A stretch of DNA of 64,000 bases from Pseudovibrio axinellae (GCF_900110875.1 NZ_FOFM01000008.1:1-64000); one strand, 5' to 3'; counted from the stretch's first letter, positions 17,850-26,864 are shown. Made by a program: numbers and translations. Notes: generated by a model not told the origin, from the letters alone.

Positions 17850-19234
17850 GCAAAACGCTGGAGGTCGTGAACCCCTACAGTTTGGCACCTGTCGGGCACG
17901 TCACAACGAGTGACTGGAAGGGGGTCAACGCACTGCTGGAAACAGCGCATACCCTCTTTCGCCAAAGTAACAGCAGGATTCCTGCCTATCAGCGGATCAC
18001 TATACTCAAGAAAGTTGCCCACCTCATGGAGGAGCGGTTTGAGGAACTGGCCTTGCAAATCGCCAGTGAGGGCGGCAAGCCACTGGTCGATGCCCGCGTT
18101 GAAGTCAAACGTGCCATAGACGGGGTGGAGCTTTGCGTGCACGAAATAGGTCAACTGACTGGCCGGGAAATTCCCATGGAGCTGACAGAGGCTGGCTCAG
18201 GGCGCATCGCCTTTACACAGCGTGAACCAATCGGCGTCGTCGTCGCTGCTAGCGCCTTCAACCACCCCTTGAACTTGATCGTGCATCAAGTAGCACCTGC
18301 AGTAGCAACCGGCTGCCCGGTCATTGTCAAGCCTGCCCCTGACACCCCTTTGAGCTGCCTTGCCTTCGTCAGTATGTTATATGAGGCGGGCTTGCCTCAA
18401 GATTGGTGCCGCGCGGTTATCTGCGACAACGCGGTAGCTGAACAAATGATCACCGACACAAGGGTCGGCTTCCTCTCCTTCATCGGGTCCGCACGCGTCG
18501 GCTGGATGCTGCGTTCAAAGTTAGCCCCTGGTACGCGCTGCGCGTTGGAACATGGCGGCGCCGCGCCAGTCATCGTTGCGCAAGATGCGGACATTAATGC
18601 AATGATCCCGCTGCTTGCTAAGGGTGGTTTCTATCATTCCGGTCAGGTGTGCGTTTCCGTCCAGCGCGTATTTGCGCCCAAAGCCAAGGCAAAAGAAATT
18701 GCACAAAAGCTGGCAGACGTTGCCACCGCACTAAAAGTTGGCGATGCAACTGACCCCACAACCGATTGCGGCCCGCTGATCCGCCCCGCCGAAGTCGATA
18801 GGGTTGAAGCTTGGGTCGATGAAGCAATAGCGGGAGGCGCAAAACTAATCGCCGGAGGTAAACGTTTGGGCGCAACCACTTACGCCCCAACCGTGTTGTT
18901 GGACCCACCATCTGACGCTCGCGTCTCGCAATCGGAAATCTTTGGTCCTGTAATCTGTGTTTACACGACTGATAGTACAGCGGAGGCAATTGAAACTGCA
19001 AACAGTTTGCCCTTCGCCTTTCAGGCCGCGGTCTTCACCAAAAGCCTTGAAACAGCAATGCAAGCCGTGCACGAACTAGATGCCACCGCCGTCATGGTCA
19101 ACGACCACACTGCCTTTCGTGTCGACTGGATGCCCTTCGCAGGCCGCCGCCACTCTGGCTACAACACCGGCGGAATTGGCTACACCATGCATGACATGAC
19201 ACAGGACAAGATGGCAGTAATCAAGTTGGTTTGA
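17846..19234 (+). CDS. NAD(P)-dependent aldehyde dehydrogenase family protein
   Basis: 462 residues of the ALDH superfamily. Cofactor region GVVVAASAFNHPLNLIVHQV and VIVKPAPDTPLSCLAF; glycine-rich FIGSARVGWMLRS; catalytic Glu in LEHGGAAPVIV (usually ELGG); catalytic Cys in YHSGQVCVSVQRVF; C-terminal SEIFGPVICVY. All key residues are present. The start ATG at 17846 overlaps the upstream TGA (ATGA), so translation is coupled to the acetolactate synthase-like gene. The two enzymes probably act in sequence on a keto acid or aldehyde; the substrate cannot be read from sequence. Three codons of open frame upstream (GTG LeuVal-like) are rejected in favour of the overlap start. Confidence 0.88.
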   Translation: MSKTLEVVNPYSLAPVGHVTTSDWKGVNALLETAHTLFRQSNSRIPAYQRITILKKVAHLMEERFEELALQIASEGGKPLVDARVEVKRAIDGVELCVHEIGQLTGREIPMELTEAGSGRIAFTQREPIGVVVAASAFNHPLNLIVHQVAPAVATGCPVIVKPAPDTPLSCLAFVSMLYEAGLPQDWCRAVICDNAVAEQMITDTRVGFLSFIGSARVGWMLRSKLAPGTRCALEHGGAAPVIVAQDADINAMIPLLAKGGFYHSGQVCVSVQRVFAPKAKAKEIAQKLADVATALKVGDATDPTTDCGPLIRPAEVDRVEAWVDEAIAGGAKLIAGGKRLGATTYAPTVLLDPPSDARVSQSEIFGPVICVYTTDSTAEAIETANSLPFAFQAAVFTKSLETAMQAVHELDATAVMVNDHTAFRVDWMPFAGRRHSGYNTGGIGYTMHDMTQDKMAVIKLV

Positions 19235-19641
19235 AGCCTACTTGAAAAATTAGATGACAACACCGTGTCAGACCATGCAAAGTTTTGGCATAACAAAACT
19301 GCCTAGAAATGAATTTAAGAAAAACGCGTAAGCCATTGAAATCAAAAGATTTACTTTTGCACATACCGATTGCTTACGTCATCACGAATTACTCATACGA
19401 AAGCCGGAGAAACCACTTCGAGCAACTAGTACATAGTCAAGGATAACAAGTAGAGGAAGTTAATAATATTTTGCTATATTGCACAATAAACACACCAACG
19501 CCCATTTAAAGTAATATAGAGAATACATTTCATTAAAAATAAAGAATACATATTTTTCGTGCGTCAATTACCATCACACTCAAAGCTCGACATCATCTGT
19601 AATTATTTCCAATACTAAGATTAACTGAGATAACTAGTGCC
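19235..19641. other. AT-rich upstream region of the radical SAM pair
   Basis: 407 bp, clearly more AT-rich than the preceding operon, especially 19440-19560. It marks the left boundary of the putative island. It contains a short candidate reading frame (19309-19446, listed separately) and presumably the promoter of the radical SAM gene. Confidence 0.5.
19309..19446 (+). CDS. Candidate small peptide upstream of the radical SAM gene
   Basis: A 45-residue frame from ATG: MNLRKTRKPLKSKDLLLHIP, then IAYVITNYSYESRRN, ending EQLVHSQG. It has a basic N-terminus and a Tyr/Asn-rich core. There is no clear ribosome binding site and no known family, and chance frames of this size are common in AT-rich DNA. 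It is listed because radical SAM/SPASM enzymes often modify a small peptide encoded just upstream. Treat it as a guess. Confidence 0.2.
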   Translation: MNLRKTRKPLKSKDLLLHIPIAYVITNYSYESRRNHFEQLVHSQG

Positions 19642-20544
19642 ATGAAAACCTGTAAGAAAGATACTCTTTTCCAAGCCGAGAAAAGCGGCAACGGTGTGCA
19701 ACCAAAAGGGACATACGAAGATAGCAAAACGGCGATGGCAGAATCTTTGAGACTTGATTTGCCTCCATCGCCAAAGCACATTGAGATAAACAACAGGCTA
19801 GTTGCTTGGGAAGCTTACCTGGGGATCGGAAAAGTATCCTCGTTTCCTACTATGTTACATATAGGTCTCAACGATGTCTGTAACGCACGCTGTGCTTTTT
19901 GTATGTATGACCCCGAGCGTTCAACATCAAACAGGGTGCAGGTTGAAGATATAAAGCGTGCAAAATGGTTGAAATATGTGCACACAATTCTACCAAACGC
20001 TGGGTTGAGTGACCCATTAACACATCCAGAAATTGCCAAGATTCTGGATGCCATACACAAAAACGCTCCTTACATTAAGATGCACCTTACGACAAATGCA
20101 TCGCTTCTGGACAATCAGTTGACTTCGATTTTAGCCGGATACCTTTCCTTAATAATTGTCTCTCTGAATGCGGCCAGAAAAGAGACCTATGAGTTCCTTA
20201 TACCTCCTCTCAAGTGGGAGAAAACGATAGGCAACTTACGTGATCTTCAAAAGGTAAAGGCAGAACGTCAGGCACACCTGCCAGAAATCCAGGCGGGCTA
20301 CGTTTTGAACAAACACAACTTTGAAGAATTACCTGAACTACCAGCAGTATTGGCTTCACTTGATATTAGATCCGCACGTATCATAGAAATGGCAGTACCG
20401 GGCACGATCAAAAGTCGGGCACTTCTAACTGTCGATGACGTTGTTCCCGATGACAAACAGAGGGTATCTAGTGTATTTCATGAATTTCGTAAGGAGTGTA
20501 TAAAATATAATATCAACTTAACTCAACCCATGCCTAAACTATAA
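19642..20544 (+). CDS. Radical SAM protein lacking a SPASM domain
   Basis: 300 residues. The cluster motif is C80-x3-C84-x2-C87 (LNDVCNARCAFCMYDPE), which binds the SAM-coordinating [4Fe-4S] cluster. The usual GGE-type segment reads LPNAGLSDPLTHPEI, so the conserved Glu is replaced. Later core elements are MHLTTNASLL and LSLIIVSLNAARKETYEFLI, typical of SPASM-containing radical SAM enzymes that act on peptides or sugars. It ends right after the core (ECIKYNINLTQPMPKL), where relatives continue into a SPASM domain; that domain is in the next gene, 48 bp downstream. The first 65 residues are unassigned. AT-rich codon use suggests acquisition by transfer. Substrate unknown. Confidence 0.8.
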   Translation: MKTCKKDTLFQAEKSGNGVQPKGTYEDSKTAMAESLRLDLPPSPKHIEINNRLVAWEAYLGIGKVSSFPTMLHIGLNDVCNARCAFCMYDPERSTSNRVQVEDIKRAKWLKYVHTILPNAGLSDPLTHPEIAKILDAIHKNAPYIKMHLTTNASLLDNQLTSILAGYLSLIIVSLNAARKETYEFLIPPLKWEKTIGNLRDLQKVKAERQAHLPEIQAGYVLNKHNFEELPELPAVLASLDIRSARIIEMAVPGTIKSRALLTVDDVVPDDKQRVSSVFHEFRKECIKYNINLTQPMPKL

Positions 20545-20592
20545 AATATCTATTCAGTCTCTAATTAATATGTTGATTCATTTATTTGGAGT

Positions 20593-22140
20593 ATGTCATT
20601 GAATAAATTATCAAATATTTTAAAGAACTGCGAAGAACTGTTCAACGTTAAAATATTAAAGCACGCCACACCTGATCACTCCATGAGCTCCAGCGTTACT
20701 ACTGCAACCAGTTCACAGACAAAAAGTAAGCGGCTAACACCTGACGAGAAACGTGAGATCTACCTTCACTATGGAAAAGAGGGGCTTAGTATCTCGAAAG
20801 AGTTTCTAAAACAAATTGCTTTGGGTGAAGCGCCATTTTGTACCTACCCATGGAAGCGCCTTGATATTGTATCAGGTGATAACCGGACCAAAGTTTGCTC
20901 TGATTTCCCAACTCGATTACCGGTTTTCAACTGGCCAACGACTGAGGACTTCCACAATGAGAACAACATGTGGAACCATCCATTTATGCAGTATATGAGA
21001 CAAAATATGGGCACCACCAGTGCTGTGCCTTATTGTGATCTTTGTGTTCGTGCGAATAAACGATCTCCAAAAAACTTTGATTGGAGAGACACAGCTCGAA
21101 GCGAAACGAAAAAAATATTCACCAAAATTGAAAGTGAACGCATTGCTAAGTCTTACCGAGGTTGTGTGAACAAAGAACTGGTTAATTCTTATAATGAACT
21201 TCTTTGGAAACAACGTTCAACGGTACCATTTCATCGCTCAATTGACGAGTACAGAAAGCAGATCTGGATTAATAACTTACATAATTCGGGCAGCTTGCTT
21301 CAAATTGGAGTGAAGAAACCTGCATATTCCATCTTTCTAGCGGAGGCAAATGAGAATCTGGACATTGCTGACTTTAGCAAGGATCGTTTGAAGTTAGCTG
21401 CCAACACTTTGGAACATTTCGGGCTCAGCACTTCACAACATCACCTCAATGGATCTGGTAAACTTCCGTTTGCAGATAGTTCATTTAATGCTGTTTGGAT
21501 AGATGGAGAAATTATATACTCAGCTAATCGTGAGTTTCTTTTTTCTGAACTTCGGCGCATTCTGAAACCAAATTCTCGATTGCACGTAAATCGTGCATTT
21601 AGTGTAGGTGAACTGCTTCGCAGATTTTTGAATGCCCCAACAAACTTATCCGGATGCGAGGTTACTGCCAACATGTCTGCTGATAATAACTGGGCTCGGC
21701 AGGGAGAAGACATTCTGCAATGGCAGGCAGATTGTGTTCGATCACCCCATTTTGATGAGCTCGAACTGCCTAGGGATGCTAACCAAAAAAATTCAGGAAG
21801 GCAGTTTGACGCGATAGCTGCGCGAAGTGCTTTAATCTGCGGACAACACTATTCTCAACCCGGAAATTTCTTTTACGCGGACAGTGTTCGACGAGTACTA
21901 CGGAAGCTAGGGGTTACACTTGATGTCATCAAAGGGATAAGCGTTAACCGTCTACCTACAAGCGCTCTAAGCAAGCTATCACTCGCTTTCCTTGCTAACG
22001 ACCACGAATTGACAGCAGCACTTAAGCAGTATGGTGAACAAAACCCCTACACTCATGCTAGCCTAGCTACTTATAGTGCTTTCATTTCATTTAATGCTAT
22101 CGTAAATAAGGAAACTCAGAAGAAGGTGCCATCAACTTAA
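20593..22140 (+). CDS. SPASM domain fused to a SAM-dependent methyltransferase-like domain
   Basis: 515 residues. After a polar N-terminus, a SPASM-like auxiliary cluster domain spans about 80-155 with C83 (APFCTYPWKRLDI), C102 (TKVCSDF), C148 and C151 (VPYCDLC). A class I methyltransferase-like domain follows at about 232-335 (SLLQIGVKKPAYSIFLAE, GKLPFADSSFNAVWI, SELRRILKPNSRLHV). Its motif I lacks the usual GxGxG, so SAM binding is uncertain. The C-terminal 150 residues are unassigned. The preceding gene supplies the radical SAM core, so the pair looks like one SPASM enzyme split in two with an added methyltransferase. GGAG lies very close to the ATG; Met31 is an alternative start. The end abuts an IS6 remnant, so the extreme C-terminus may be altered. 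Confidence 0.7.
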   Translation: MSLNKLSNILKNCEELFNVKILKHATPDHSMSSSVTTATSSQTKSKRLTPDEKREIYLHYGKEGLSISKEFLKQIALGEAPFCTYPWKRLDIVSGDNRTKVCSDFPTRLPVFNWPTTEDFHNENNMWNHPFMQYMRQNMGTTSAVPYCDLCVRANKRSPKNFDWRDTARSETKKIFTKIESERIAKSYRGCVNKELVNSYNELLWKQRSTVPFHRSIDEYRKQIWINNLHNSGSLLQIGVKKPAYSIFLAEANENLDIADFSKDRLKLAANTLEHFGLSTSQHHLNGSGKLPFADSSFNAVWIDGEIIYSANREFLFSELRRILKPNSRLHVNRAFSVGELLRRFLNAPTNLSGCEVTANMSADNNWARQGEDILQWQADCVRSPHFDELELPRDANQKNSGRQFDAIAARSALICGQHYSQPGNFFYADSVRRVLRKLGVTLDVIKGISVNRLPTSALSKLSLAFLANDHELTAALKQYGEQNPYTHASLATYSAFISFNAIVNKETQKKVPST

Positions 22141-22895
22141 CTTGAATTTGGCGGCAAGAGCTTTCACCATGCGGATTTCAAGCGCGAAGCATAGCTGCCT
22201 GTTTCCATTGTGAGAAAGCGTGATGCGATGAAGATGAATGTCGATTGCAGAACGTTGGTGGCGAGGTGGAACGAACAGATTACGTAAGCCTGCGAAGACT
22301 GCCAGAAATCTTTGTAGCTGGCCCCGCGACATGAACTTTTGCATGCCCCTTTCGCGTTTTCGCAAGGGCAAATGCGAGTTCTCTGCACGATTGTTTAAGC
22401 GCTTGTGGCTGCGGTGCTGGACAGCTGGCATCACTTTGCGTTTTGCCGCCCGATAGGAAGACAGTTTGTCGGTAATAATTCGTTTTGGAGTAACGCCCTG
22501 ACTTGATAACAAACGGTCAATAAACATTTGGCAGCCTTGGTATTGCGCCGTTTTTGAAGGATTTCGTCCAGAATGTAACCATCCTGATCAACGGCCCGCC
22601 ACAAGCAATATCGCTGACCCTATATCTTGATAATAACCTCATCAAGATACCAGATATCCGAGCTTTGTGCTCTTTTGCGGCGCAACCGACGACTGTAAGC
22701 TGGACCAAACTTGATCCCCCACTTGCGGATGGTTTCATAGGACAGGGTAATGCCGCGCTCCAGCAGCATTTCTTCCACCTCGCGCAGGCCGAGGGAGAAG
22801 CGGTGATAGAGCCAAACAACGTGAGCGATAATCTCGGGTGTAAAACGATGGCGCTTTAACTGATCGCAGCTGAGGTCATACGCCTCTGCTATCAT
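22132..22895 (-). pseudogene. IS6-family transposase, broken
   Basis: From ATG 22895 the minus strand reads LKRHRFTPEIIAHVVWLYHR, REVEEMLLERGITLSYETIR, RKWGIKFGPAYSRRL and DIWYLDEVIIKI, the N-terminal and first DDE part of an IS6 transposase. A TAG then interrupts it. The same frame continues with YCLWRAVDQDGYILDEILQK and RRNTKAAK. A frameshift near 22530 moves to the frame of MFIDRLLSSQGVTPKRIITD, followed by NNRAENSHLPLRKRERGMQK. One nonsense codon and one frameshift therefore inactivate it. No intact IS6 terminal repeats are evident; the 5' side runs straight into an integrase fragment and the 3' side into the SPASM-methyltransferase gene. Confidence 0.85.
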
Positions 22896-22930
22896 ATCAA
22901 TCTGGCCCGAAAGTTAACGTGACATCACCA

Positions 22931-23230
22931 TTGCGAGACATGCTGGACAAGCTAAAGCGAGACCAGATCAGCAACAACATGCTCTCAACTCATGTTTTGA
23001 CGAATACCAGGGGCAAACCCTAGACCACTGATGGGTTTCTAAGCTCGTGGGGAAAGGCAATCAAGAAAGTCGGGATTGAAGGATTACAATTTAATGATCT
23101 AAGGGGAACAGCCGTTACATCATGGGCGGAGGCAGAAGCAACCGTCCCAGAAATTGCAGCCCTATCCGGGCATAGTCTGAAGGATGTGAAAAAGTTCCAA
23201 AAGGCCAACAATCCGCACAAACTGTTGAAA
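22931..23230 (+). pseudogene. Phage-type tyrosine integrase, C-terminal fragment
   Basis: The plus frame from 22931 reads LRDMLDKLKRDQ, then a TAG where integrases have Trp (RGKP-stop-TTDGFLSSWGKA). It continues with GIEGLQFNDLRGTAVTSWAE and VPEIAALSGHSLKDVKKF. The box II pattern is partly changed: FNDLRGTA has Asn for the usual His of HxLR, and the second motif LSGHSLKDV keeps Gly-His. The catalytic Tyr region is replaced (KFQKANNPHKLLKS), so the C-terminus is also lost. It points toward the 3' end of tRNA-Arg about 150 bp away, as expected for an integrase next to its attachment site. It is a remnant of an integrated element. Confidence 0.8.
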
Positions 23231-23376
23231 TCCTTTTGTTCCTGCCCAATCCCACTTAATCCCGTAACTTTTCCATTACTCCCGTTCGTTCTTGCGCCTT
23301 ACACAAAAGTGTAAAACAGGCTGTAAAACATTCGCGTTGAGCGAAAATTAAAGCCTACTAACCAATTGAAAAATAA

Positions 23377-23453
23377 TGGCGACCCCTGCAGGATTCGAAC
23401 CTGCGACCGTCGGCTTAGAAGGCCGGTGCTCTATCCAGCTGAGCTAAGGGGCC
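23377..23453 (-). tRNA. tRNA-Arg (anticodon TCT)
   Basis: 77 nt with encoded CCA. Acceptor GGCCCCT pairs with AGGGGTC; anticodon loop CTTCTAA gives TCT; T-arm GCAGGTTCGAATCCTGC; discriminator G. It lies between an integrase remnant and the complex I gene and is a plausible integration site. Confidence 0.96.
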
Positions 23454-23533
23454 GCGTTGCCAAAGGGCAATCACATCGCCCTTCACATGAGTTGCTTAAT
23501 AAGGGTGTTGGAGAATAATCTCAATGCAGAAAC

Positions 23534-23839
23534 TCAATGTGTCCACGGAGATAATCTGTCAAAACGGAAATTATCTGAATATGACGCCCGACGGAGCTTT
23601 CGCTTGCTCTCTTCATCAACGCGAAATTCGATTTTATTGCGCATCGCATAGGCGATCGCCTCATCTTTTGTCGGAAACTTAAGCCGCACCTGCTGCTTCA
23701 TATCCGACGAAGATGTATAGCCCATCAAAGGGTCAATGGACTTTGGAGACTGCGGATCAAAATCCAGCACCCAACTGTTTGTTTTAGCTGTTCCTGACTG
23801 CATTGCAGTTTTTGCTGGATTATAAATGCGAGCTACCAT
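23534..23839 (-). CDS. Complex I accessory subunit, NDUFS4-like (ETC complex I subunit conserved region)
   Basis: 101 residues, the usual length of the alphaproteobacterial homologue of mitochondrial NDUFS4 (18 kDa subunit). MVARIYNPAKTAMQSGTAKT and WVLDFDPQSPKSIDPLMGYT are followed by VRLKFPTKDEAIAYAMRNKI and the C-terminal NFRFDRLSPWTH. It binds the hydrophilic arm of NADH:ubiquinone oxidoreductase. The start at 23839 has GGGAGG 5 bp upstream; the frame is open another 39 codons upstream but without similarity. The gene stands apart from any nuo operon. A second accessory subunit (NDUFA12-like) is at 42.6 kb. Confidence 0.92.
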   Translation of the reverse strand: MVARIYNPAKTAMQSGTAKTNSWVLDFDPQSPKSIDPLMGYTSSSDMKQQVRLKFPTKDEAIAYAMRNKIEFRVDEESKRKLRRASYSDNFRFDRLSPWTH

Positions 23840-24404
23840 GTAACCTCCCTCTTCCGCAATCGACTTGAAAACACGCTTTCCAGTGCGGTATACCAGTTTT
23901 TCTTTTTCTTCTCCAATTATGCCATTGGTGTCAATGCACTTGGTAAAGCTATACAAATTTCTCTTAGTAAATAACTATAGATGCACTTATTGCGGCATTA
24001 AGTGCAATATTTGCGGTTTTAGCATCAGTATTAATAGATTAAAAGATCATCTATATAGTATTAAGGACCCTACACTATTTCCTAATATTTCTCTGAGGTG
24101 TGACTTATTGGAAGTTTATGGGTATTTTTAACTTGAAATATACCGGAGACAAAACTAGTTTGCCCGCGAACTGAGTGTTCATTGGAAATAAAAGCGCTTG
24201 AAGGTAGCTTTAATACACAAAGTCCCTAAAAGCCTTTATGTCAAGTCACTCGTTTATTGGCATTGATGCCGCATTTAAAGACATGCACCCGCCCCTCCAA
24301 ATCGATTGATACGGGGTTAGGTGCAAAATCGCTGTTTGGCTTTTTGTCAAACGCTGGTGCATGAGAAACTACGCGAAGAAGACGCGGCGAAAAAAGTATA
24401 CAGC
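23840..24404. other. Intergenic region upstream of the PiT transporter
   Basis: 565 bp with no supported gene. An AT-rich stretch at 23950-24140 carries a plus-strand frame without recognisable content. No riboswitch or Pho-box consensus is clear to me. Confidence 0.45.
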
Positions 24405-25895
24405 ATGTCTAACCTTAGAAAAAAGCCGACTCTAGACAAAGACTTAGAAAAGTTCAGCAGACTAGAGCTGGCCGGCAATGCAATGGCGCGCCCATTGATT
24501 GCCCCTGCGGTCGCATTTGTTTTTCTTATGTTCGCTATGGCGATGGCTGGGTTTTATGTCTCAGACCATCCAAACGCTATAATTATTGTTGCAGCTGCAG
24601 GAATTGGTGCCTATCTGGCAATCAACATCGGCGCAAATGATGTAGCAAACAACGTCGGCCCTTCAGTGGGTTCCAAAGCCCTCACAATTGGCGGCGCACT
24701 CATACTTGCTGCCATCTTTGAAAGCGCGGGCGCATTGATTGCTGGGGGCGATGTTGTAAAGACGGTCTCAAAGGGCATTATCGATCCGACACAAGTTGGC
24801 GACTACACCAACTTTGTGAAGTTGATGCTTGCAGCATTGATTTCTGCGGCTGTCTGGTTGAATTTGGCAACATGGATCGGCGCGCCGGTTTCTACCACCC
24901 ACTCCATTGTTGGGGGTGTTATGGGCGGCGGCATCGCGGCGGCTGGCTTCGGCTCCGTTAGCTGGGATACCATGTCTGGGATCGCTGCCAGCTGGGTGAT
25001 CTCCCCCGTGCTTGGCGGCATCGTTGCTGCCCTGTTTCTAGCCTTCATCAAGACCTTCATCATCTACCAACACGATAAAATCGCAGCCGCGCGCAAATGG
25101 GTTCCCTTACTCATAGCTATTATGGCTGGTGCATTTGCATCTTATCTGGCGATGAAGGGCCTTAAGAAAATCGTGAAGGTAGAGATCGAAATCGCTCTTT
25201 TGCTTGGGGCCATCGCATTTTTCGTTGCTCTCGTTGTTTGTCGGCCACTTATCCGCAAACAATCTGAAGGCATGGAAAATCGCAACCAGTCCCTGCGTGT
25301 CCTGTTCCGCTGGCCTCTGATTTTTTCCGCAGCACTGCTTTCGTTCGCACACGGTGCCAACGATGTTGCAAACGCAATTGGCCCGCTCGCAGCAATCGTG
25401 CACACCATACAAGAAGGTGGCATCGCAAAGTCAGTTACAATTCCGATCTGGGTGATGTTGATTGGCGCATTTGGGATCTCTTTTGGACTCATGCTGTTCG
25501 GGCCAAAGCTGATCCGCATGGTCGGTGAAAAAATCACCAAGCTTAATCCAATGCGTGCGTACTGTGTTTCATTGTCTGCTGCGATCACCGTGATCTTCGC
25601 AAGCTGGTTAGGCCTTCCAGTGAGCTCAACTCACATTGCGGTCGGAGCAATATTTGGCGTTGGCTTCTTCCGTGAATGGTACACAATGAAGTCCAAACGC
25701 CGCATTGCTTTCGTCAAACAAACCACCGGCATGGATACCTACAAGCTCAACCATGCTAAGCAAGATGAGAAACGTCGACGCTTGGTTCGCCGCTCTCATT
25801 TCATGACTATTATTGCAGCGTGGATCATCACCGTACCACTGGCGGCAGTCTTATCCGCCGCGCTATACTACCTGCTGGATCTCTTCCTGCTATAA
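24405..25895 (+). CDS. Low-affinity inorganic phosphate transporter, PiT family
   Basis: Inner-membrane phosphate symporter. 496 residues, about ten to twelve helices, with the duplicated PiT signature: AINIGANDVANNVGPSVGSK in the first half and SFAHGANDVANAIGPLAAIV in the second. Other conserved blocks are WIGAPVSTTHSIVGGVMGGG and WLGLPVSSTHIAVGAIFGVG. An N-terminal polar extension of about 45 residues (NLRKKPTLDKDLEKFSRLE) is typical of alphaproteobacterial members. The start at 24405 (MSNLRKK) is chosen for fit to that extension; a GTG at 24321 would add 28 residues without homology. No phoU-like partner precedes it. A strong terminator follows. Confidence 0.93.
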   Translation: MSNLRKKPTLDKDLEKFSRLELAGNAMARPLIAPAVAFVFLMFAMAMAGFYVSDHPNAIIIVAAAGIGAYLAINIGANDVANNVGPSVGSKALTIGGALILAAIFESAGALIAGGDVVKTVSKGIIDPTQVGDYTNFVKLMLAALISAAVWLNLATWIGAPVSTTHSIVGGVMGGGIAAAGFGSVSWDTMSGIAASWVISPVLGGIVAALFLAFIKTFIIYQHDKIAAARKWVPLLIAIMAGAFASYLAMKGLKKIVKVEIEIALLLGAIAFFVALVVCRPLIRKQSEGMENRNQSLRVLFRWPLIFSAALLSFAHGANDVANAIGPLAAIVHTIQEGGIAKSVTIPIWVMLIGAFGISFGLMLFGPKLIRMVGEKITKLNPMRAYCVSLSAAITVIFASWLGLPVSSTHIAVGAIFGVGFFREWYTMKSKRRIAFVKQTTGMDTYKLNHAKQDEKRRRLVRRSHFMTIIAAWIITVPLAAVLSAALYYLLDLFLL

Positions 25896-25919
25896 AACGC
25901 AGTTAGAACCGAAATCGAC

Positions 25920-25952
25920 AAAGCCCGAAGGAGCACTCCTTTGGGCTTTTTT
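25920..25952 (+). terminator. Rho-independent terminator after the PiT gene
   Basis: Long hairpin, AAAGCCCGAAGGAG and CTCCTTTGGGCTTT arms with a short loop, followed by a T-run, 25 bp past the stop codon. Confidence 0.9.
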
Positions 25953-26218
25953 GTATGCATAGGCACTTTGAAAAAGCACCATCACACCAAACGCCAAGGA
26001 AAGAGCCATGGGATTGCTTTGCGAAACAAAGGAGCCATAAACCGCTTTAAAACGCACACAGAGCCGTAACTCCTTCGCCATACCTTAGCGTAGCAAGCCC
26101 ATAAAACGATCGCACACAGGCTTGGCTAAAACGAACGCAGACAGCGATCATGAAGCAGAAGAAAGAGCCTGAGCTCTGCTGCAATGAATTGTAATTTGGA
26201 AAAAAGGGTTTTTGAAGG

Positions 26219-26295
<77 letters not shown>

Positions 26296-26317
26296 AACAG
26301 ATCTTCGGCTCGATAGA

Positions 26318-26394
<77 letters not shown>

Positions 26395-26415
26395 ATCTAT
26401 CGCGATGTTGATGAA

Positions 26416-26492
<77 letters not shown>

Positions 26493-26864
26493 ATCTCATC
26501 AGCGTGACGCCCGCGGCGTCTTGTTGAGGCAGGTATATAGGCAGAGTTTTTGAGCTTGGCAATAGCGTTTTTCAGTTTTTCCCAAATCATACGAGAAAAA
26601 ATTGATTACATCGCCACACTGTTGAAAACACAGAAATTTCAGAGGCTTAAACAGCACAGACGGAGATCGCGAAAATTTTAACTTTTCCGCAAAATACCTG
26701 CAAAAAAAGGATAAGTATCGACACCCTCTTGAGGGTGACTAACTGCGCCAACAGTGCGGGCTTTAAAATAGGTTGAGAGCAAGGATGACCAAACTGAACG
26801 AACGGCAAACTCGCTAACCTGCCAAAAACAGGACACCAGAAACAATGATATAAAAAAAAACGGG
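26493..26864. other. Intergenic region between the tRNA-Pro array and the ExoR-like gene
   Basis: 372 bp, AT-rich in the middle, without a supported gene. It should hold the tRNA-Pro promoter on the minus strand. I see no clear hairpin terminator for the ExoR-like gene. Confidence 0.45.

Noticed and set aside
23865-24131. 88-codon plus-strand frame overlapping the upstream side of the NDUFS4-like gene
   Set aside because: No family, AT-rich chance frame, antisense to the leader of a supported gene.
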